Assembly: GCF_029223585.1 (NCBI RefSeq)
Contig: NZ_CP119423.1
Location: 3,410,001-3,474,000, forward strand
Length of the DNA: 64,000 nt
Source of the DNA: Photobacterium sp. DA100
Lineage (GTDB): Bacteria > Pseudomonadota > Gammaproteobacteria > Enterobacterales > Vibrionaceae
Reading direction: 5' to 3'
The position numbers were made by a program, and so were the translations under genes. Below, piece by piece: positions 59,264 to 64,000 of the stretch (positions within the stretch are counted from its first letter, which is position 1; each line of letters starts with the position of its first letter). The notes beneath the pieces were generated by a model, which ran no database searches, had not been told where the DNA came from, and worked only from the letters and a program-made list of their open reading frames with translations.

Positions 59264-59345
59264 ATTTGCGTTCGCCAATGACATTGACTAGCTGCCGGCA
59301 CTGTTAATTCTGTGCCGGTAGCTTGCCGAGAAAGGAAGCATAACA

Positions 59346-59729
59346 ATGACAACGAACGTAACACCAACCATCAAGTGCCGGGTCGTCACGCACTACATCG
59401 AAGAGCAATCCGAGCCTGACAACCAGCGCTATGTCTTTTCCTACACCATCACCATCGCCAACTTGGGATCTGGAGAGGCCCAGCTACTCAGCAGGCGCTG
59501 GCTGATCACCGATGCCAACGGCAAAAAGTTGGTGATTGAAGGGGAAGGCGTTGTCGGCGAGCAACCGACCATTCCGGCCAATGAAGAATACACCTACACC
59601 AGCGGCACTATCATTGAAACACCATTAGGGGTGATGCAGGGGCATTACGTCATGGTCAATGAAAACGGTGACGAGTTTGTCGCCGAGATCTCACCGTTTC
59701 GCCTATCGGTACCCAATATTCTCCACTAA
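59346..59729 (+). CDS. apaG: Co2+/Mg2+ efflux-associated protein ApaG
   Basis: A 127-residue ApaG-fold (fibronectin-III-like) protein with [20 protein letters not shown] at the start, [28 protein letters not shown] and GVVGEQPTI. It is associated with cobalt resistance in Salmonella; the molecular role is not settled. E. coli ApaG is 125. It follows rsmA by 82 bases and precedes apaH. Confidence 0.96.
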   Translation: MTTNVTPTIKCRVVTHYIEEQSEPDNQRYVFSYTITIANLGSGEAQLLSRRWLITDANGKKLVIEGEGVVGEQPTIPANEEYTYTSGTIIETPLGVMQGHYVMVNENGDEFVAEISPFRLSVPNILH

Positions 59730-59738
59730 AGGATCACT

Positions 59739-60554
59739 ATGTCGACCTACCTCGTTGGCGATATCCAGGGCTGCCTCGATGATTTGCGCCAGCTGCTCGA
59801 TACCGCCGGTTTCGATCCGCACCAAGATCAACTGTGGCTAACCGGGGATCTTGTTGCCCGTGGCCCCCAATCACTTGAAACACTGCGCTTTGTTAAAGAC
59901 CTCGGCCCACAGGCAACCACTGTACTGGGTAACCATGATCTCCACCTGCTGGCCGTTGCCGAAGGCATTGCCAAAAACAAAGCCAAAGACAAACTCCAAG
60001 CGATCCTCGATGCTCCGGACCGCGATGAGCTGCTGCATTGGCTTCGCCACCAGCCTCTGCTGGCCGAACACCCAGCACTGCCTTTTGTCATGACTCACGC
60101 CGGGATCCCTGCCCAATGGGATCTCCCGCAGGCCAGAGAGCGGGCCAGAGAGGTCGAGCAGGTATTGCAAGGCGAGCACTTCCTATGGCTCCTTGAGAAC
60201 ATGTACGGCAATGGACCGGACACATGGTCAGAAGCGCTTAAAGGTATCGAGCGCTACCGCTACACCATCAATGCCTTCACCCGCATGCGCTTCTGCTATC
60301 CGGACGGCCGCCTCGATATGGCGTGCAAGCTCTCGCCGCAGGAGGCTAATAGCGATCAACTGGTGCCATGGTTCACCTTACCGCGTCCAGAGCAGTCCAA
60401 GACGATGATTTTCGGCCACTGGGCTGCACTGATGGGCTATGAGGATGATAAGGTGATAGGGCTCGATACAGGCTGCGTATGGGGCAACAGCATGACCCTG
60501 CTGCGCTGGGAAGACGGGGCCCGCTTCGAGCACGCCTGTCCGGTACATGCCTGA
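59739..60554 (+). CDS. apaH: Symmetrical bis(5'-nucleosyl)-tetraphosphatase
   Basis: A 271-residue metallophosphatase that cleaves Ap4A to two ADP and also removes Np4 caps from RNA. Calcineurin-like motifs: GDIQGCLDDL (metal Asp), GDLVARGPQSLE, GNHDLHLLA, and MTHAGIPAQWD with the late His (FGHWAAL). E. coli ApaH is 280. It lies nine bases after apaG. Confidence 0.96.
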   Translation: MSTYLVGDIQGCLDDLRQLLDTAGFDPHQDQLWLTGDLVARGPQSLETLRFVKDLGPQATTVLGNHDLHLLAVAEGIAKNKAKDKLQAILDAPDRDELLHWLRHQPLLAEHPALPFVMTHAGIPAQWDLPQARERAREVEQVLQGEHFLWLLENMYGNGPDTWSEALKGIERYRYTINAFTRMRFCYPDGRLDMACKLSPQEANSDQLVPWFTLPRPEQSKTMIFGHWAALMGYEDDKVIGLDTGCVWGNSMTLLRWEDGARFEHACPVHA

Positions 60555-60574
60555 TCCGTTTTGTTACCCCCAAA

Positions 60575-60612
60575 ACAAAAGAGGCTTGCCGTCAGGCAAG
60601 CCTCTTTTTCAT
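60575..60612 (+). terminator. Bidirectional terminator between apaH and folA
   Basis: A perfect 14-bp stem AAAAGAGGCTTGCC / GGCAAGCCTCTTTT with loop GTCA, followed by T's on the plus strand and by TTTTG-like sequence on the minus strand. Confidence 0.92.
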
Positions 60613-60627
60613 TAAAGCCGTAGCCGA

Positions 60628-61107
60628 TCAGCGCTCTAAAATCACGAAACGCATATCATGGGCATTTTTCTCATCGGCCGCGTAGGACTCGCTGTGTACC
60701 TCCCGCCAGTTTTCCCCCCAATCAGGAAACTGGGTATCGCCCTCAACCTCCAAATCAATGAAAGTCAGGTACAGGCGGTCGGCCTCTGCCAAGCAAGCCG
60801 CATAAATACTGCCCCCACCGATCACCATCAACTCATCGACATTACCGGCGGCCTGCTTGGCCGCTTCAATATCAGCGACAACCGTGATCCCTTCGGCTTG
60901 ATAACCCGCATTGCGGCTAATCACAATGTTGTGTCGGCCCGGTAGCGGACGGCCGATGGACTCGAAGGTTTTGCGGCCCATCACCACCGGCTTGCCCATC
61001 GTGACTTTCTTGAACCAGGCAAAATCGGCGGGCAGGTGCCATGGCATGGCGTTGTCTTTACCGATGATCCGCGCCTTGGCCATTGCGGCAACCATACTGA
61101 TCTTCAT
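60628..61107 (-). CDS. folA: Dihydrofolate reductase
   Basis: A 159-residue enzyme, the same length as E. coli FolA, that reduces dihydrofolate with NADPH; target of trimethoprim. The frame continues upstream, but the ATG at 61107 with GAGGAG upstream gives ISMVAAMAKARIIGKDNAMP and PWHLPADFAWFKK, with the catalytic Asp in ADFAWF. VMGRKTFESIGRPLPGR and VIGGGSIYAACL follow. It is convergent with apaH, the E. coli order. Confidence 0.97.
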   Translation of the reverse strand: MKISMVAAMAKARIIGKDNAMPWHLPADFAWFKKVTMGKPVVMGRKTFESIGRPLPGRHNIVISRNAGYQAEGITVVADIEAAKQAAGNVDELMVIGGGSIYAACLAEADRLYLTFIDLEVEGDTQFPDWGENWREVHSESYAADEKNAHDMRFVILER

Positions 61108-61136
61108 AATGTCTCCTCTGTTCCTGTTGGCAAGAG

Positions 61137-61610
61137 TTATACCACAGGACGGCGGCGATAAAACAGCAAGCCAGGCATGGCAAGACCAATTGCGAGAGAC
61201 GCGACGATAAAGACCGCTTTGAGCATGTTCTCCACCAGCAAGCCCCACAGCTCGGGGGTAAAGCCGCGGTGGTTGATCTCAACCAGTGCGATCATCGCCT
61301 TGAAGGCAAACACACCGGGGACCATGGGGATCATCGCCGCAACGGTAAACACCTTAGGGTGAGCCAGGAAACGGTGCGACCAATGCACGCCTATCATCCC
61401 CACCAGGGTTGCGGCACACAGGGTCGCCCACTCAATCGACAGGCCCCAATGCATCAGGGCAAAGCGGCAGCCGTGGCCAAGCGCCCCGCCGATAGCACAG
61501 TACTTCAATGCCTTCGGCGGCACGTTAAACACCAGGGCAAAACCGACCGCCGGGATCAAGGCAAAGAACATGTCATTGAGAAGTGCCAGCAAAAAGTCGA
61601 TAGTGATCAT
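61137..61610 (-). CDS. yjjB: ThrE-family exporter subunit YjjB
   Basis: A 157-residue membrane protein of about five helices, the C-terminal half (ThrE_2) of a split ThrE exporter. The ATG at 61610 overlaps the yjjP stop by four bases (ATGA), so the two are coupled. Family features: FNVPPKALKYCAIGGALGHG and the VAAMIPMVPGVFAFKAM helix. E. coli YjjB is also 157. With YjjP it exports succinate in E. coli; homologues export threonine and serine. Substrate here unknown. Confidence 0.92.
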   Translation of the reverse strand: MITIDFLLALLNDMFFALIPAVGFALVFNVPPKALKYCAIGGALGHGCRFALMHWGLSIEWATLCAATLVGMIGVHWSHRFLAHPKVFTVAAMIPMVPGVFAFKAMIALVEINHRGFTPELWGLLVENMLKAVFIVASLAIGLAMPGLLFYRRRPVV

Positions 61611-62398
61611 GACAGCCACCCCCATACCCCGAGCACATTCATGGCAGCAACGATCCCCATACTGGTCGACAGCGTCAGCAAACTGGCCATGGTCCAACGT
61701 GCTATCCCCATGTTGGCGTACCCTTTGACCATGTCAGATATGGCATTAATCAGCGGGAAGCCCGGCACCAACATCAATACCGAAGAAGCCATCGCCAGAA
61801 ACGGGGCCTCGCCGATTTGATACACTTGCCCGAATCCGGATATCAAGGTGGTCACAAAAGCGGTAACACCGAAATTGAGCAGTGGATTGAAATGGCAATG
61901 GGCGATTTCCTGACGGACGAACATCCCCACCGCCGATGCCACAAAGGTCAGCGCAAACACCGGCCAGTCCCCGCCGGCCAAACGGCTGAACGAAGCACAC
62001 GACAGGCCGATCATCACGATCACCAAATAGCGGTTGTAGCGCATCGGCTTGATTTGCTCGAGCCGCAGATGAACGCCATCGACATCCAGCACCCCCCTTT
62101 CGGCCATGATGCATACCCGCTGGATCTCGGTCACCACCTGCATGTTGATCCCGCGATCCTGACACCGTCTCGTCGTGGTAATACAGCGGCCGTCACTCAA
62201 AGTCGTCAATACCATTGAACTGGCTGACAAGGACACTTCAACACTGTCCACCCCCAACGCCAACCCTAACCGCCTGGCGACATCCATCACCAAGGTACTC
62301 TCCGCTCCGTGTTGCAATAGCCTTTGCCCCGCCAATACCGCAAGCCGGGAAATCTCCCGCTGCACTGGCTCGGTCAACGCCCCGTTTGGCTCCTCCAT
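61607..62398 (-). CDS. yjjP: ThrE-family exporter subunit YjjP
   Basis: A 263-residue partner of YjjB. The N-terminal soluble ThrE_1 domain (about 1-110) begins EISRLAVLAGQRLLQHGAES and contains LGVDSVEVSLSASS. Five helices follow to the C-terminus (VLMLVPGFPLINAISDMVKG). E. coli YjjP is 256. It is the first gene of the pair, downstream of the obgE terminator on the same strand. Confidence 0.92.
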   Translation of the reverse strand: MEEPNGALTEPVQREISRLAVLAGQRLLQHGAESTLVMDVARRLGLALGVDSVEVSLSASSMVLTTLSDGRCITTTRRCQDRGINMQVVTEIQRVCIMAERGVLDVDGVHLRLEQIKPMRYNRYLVIVMIGLSCASFSRLAGGDWPVFALTFVASAVGMFVRQEIAHCHFNPLLNFGVTAFVTTLISGFGQVYQIGEAPFLAMASSVLMLVPGFPLINAISDMVKGYANMGIARWTMASLLTLSTSMGIVAAMNVLGVWGWLS

Positions 62399-62473
62399 TT
62401 CTGCCCCCTGCCTCTAAATTGTGATCTGGATGATGAATTATCATACAAATTTAAAATTATCAGCTTGATTAGG

Positions 62474-62507
62474 CACAAAAAAACCGCCCTTGCAGGCGGT
62501 TTTTGAC
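62474..62507 (-). terminator. Rho-independent terminator of obgE
   Basis: Minus strand stem AAAACCGCC / GGCGGTTTT with loop TGCAAG, then T's. Confidence 0.9.
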
Positions 62508-62524
62508 CATCGATATACTACCAG

Positions 62525-63724
<1,200 letters not shown>

Positions 63725-63842
63725 TTAAAACTTTCCAACCCGGATAGCGCTATCCAAGTTGCTATTAACCTATTGTACAACCAAACGTCGTGCTTATCCG
63801 ACCTTTTGTCGTGCATGACCGTGGGCAACACAGGTGCCCATA

Positions 63843-64000
63843 TTACTTTCGCTTCAGCAGGCGATGGCCGATAGCGCTGAACATCGCCCCACCGACGACA
63901 ATCAAAGCACCGACATAGCCCCACTGATTCAGAGCGGCGGGTGCTACGTAGTCAGGCCATACCAAACTGGCCAGATCTACAAACAGGATCGTAAACAGCG
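63843..64000 (-). CDS. yhbE: YhbE-like EamA/DMT transporter, C-terminal end (truncated by the window)
   Basis: The final 52 residues of a gene that extends past the window. The stop is TAA at 63843-63845. The visible part is one hydrophobic helix (ALIVVGGAMFSAIGHRLLKR), preceded by ALNQWGY, typical of the last helix of EamA-family transporters. The position upstream of obgE on the same strand fits yhbE. Length and residues are too few to be sure of the exact subfamily. Confidence 0.65.
   Translation of the reverse strand, partial: LFTILFVDLASLVWPDYVAPAALNQWGYVGALIVVGGAMFSAIGHRLLKRK

Overview
This window looks like core chromosome of a gamma-proteobacterium of the family Vibrionaceae, possibly Photobacterium-like. 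The evidence is gene content and order: a ygiF/ygiM/cca/uppP/folK/folB/plsY/tsaD/rpsU/yqeY/dnaG/rpoD block, an ilvIH / acyl-CoA ligase / leuO / VC2487-type glycosyltransferase block next to leuLABCD, and djlA divergent from lptD-surA-pdxA-rsmA-apaG-apaH with folA convergent. The genus is inferred from family knowledge and was not tested. Both ends cut genes: a voltage-gated K+ channel at the left, a YhbE-like EamA transporter at the right.

Layout. 1-7.8 kb: channel fragment, YgiF triphosphatase, a DUF47-Pit phosphate transport pair, YgiM, and GspB/GspA secretion-assembly proteins. 7.9-14.7 kb: cca, then a complete group II intron with its reverse transcriptase in the cca-uppP gap, then uppP, folB-folK, plsY and tsaD. 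14.8-19.8 kb: the macromolecular-synthesis operon rpsU-yqeY-dnaG-rpoD, then tRNA-Ile2 (CAT) with a clear promoter and terminator. 20-31 kb: pykF, a GntR regulator, a 42-codon membrane ORF, ilvIH, an acyl-CoA ligase, leuO with an AT-rich upstream region, a glycosyltransferase and a PAP2 phosphatase. 31-36 kb: a tetR-MFP-RND efflux operon with two palindromic operators. 36.4-41.4 kb: the leu operon with leader peptide and attenuator. 41.5-46 kb: a DUF547 protein and thiBPQ under a TPP riboswitch. 46-53.5 kb: PIN-PhoH ATPase, rapA, rluA, a 2-hydroxyacid dehydrogenase and djlA. 53.7-62.4 kb: lptD-surA-pdxA-rsmA-apaG-apaH, folA, and the yjjPB exporter. 62.5-64 kb: obgE and the yhbE-like fragment.

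How the parts fit. Branched-chain amino-acid synthesis (ilvIH, leuABCD) and its regulator leuO lie in one region, with leucine sensed by ribosome stalling in leuL. Outer-membrane assembly is served by lptD and surA, folate synthesis by folB, folK and folA, and translation, replication and transcription by rpsU, dnaG and rpoD. The clearest accessory elements are the group II intron, which sits exactly behind the uppP terminator, and probably the efflux operon between leuO and leuA. I found no phage, transposon, CRISPR array or defence island. Nothing I read amounts to a wholly new system; the least explained elements are the small membrane ORF with its palindrome (22.7-22.9 kb) and a possible small RNA upstream of pykF.
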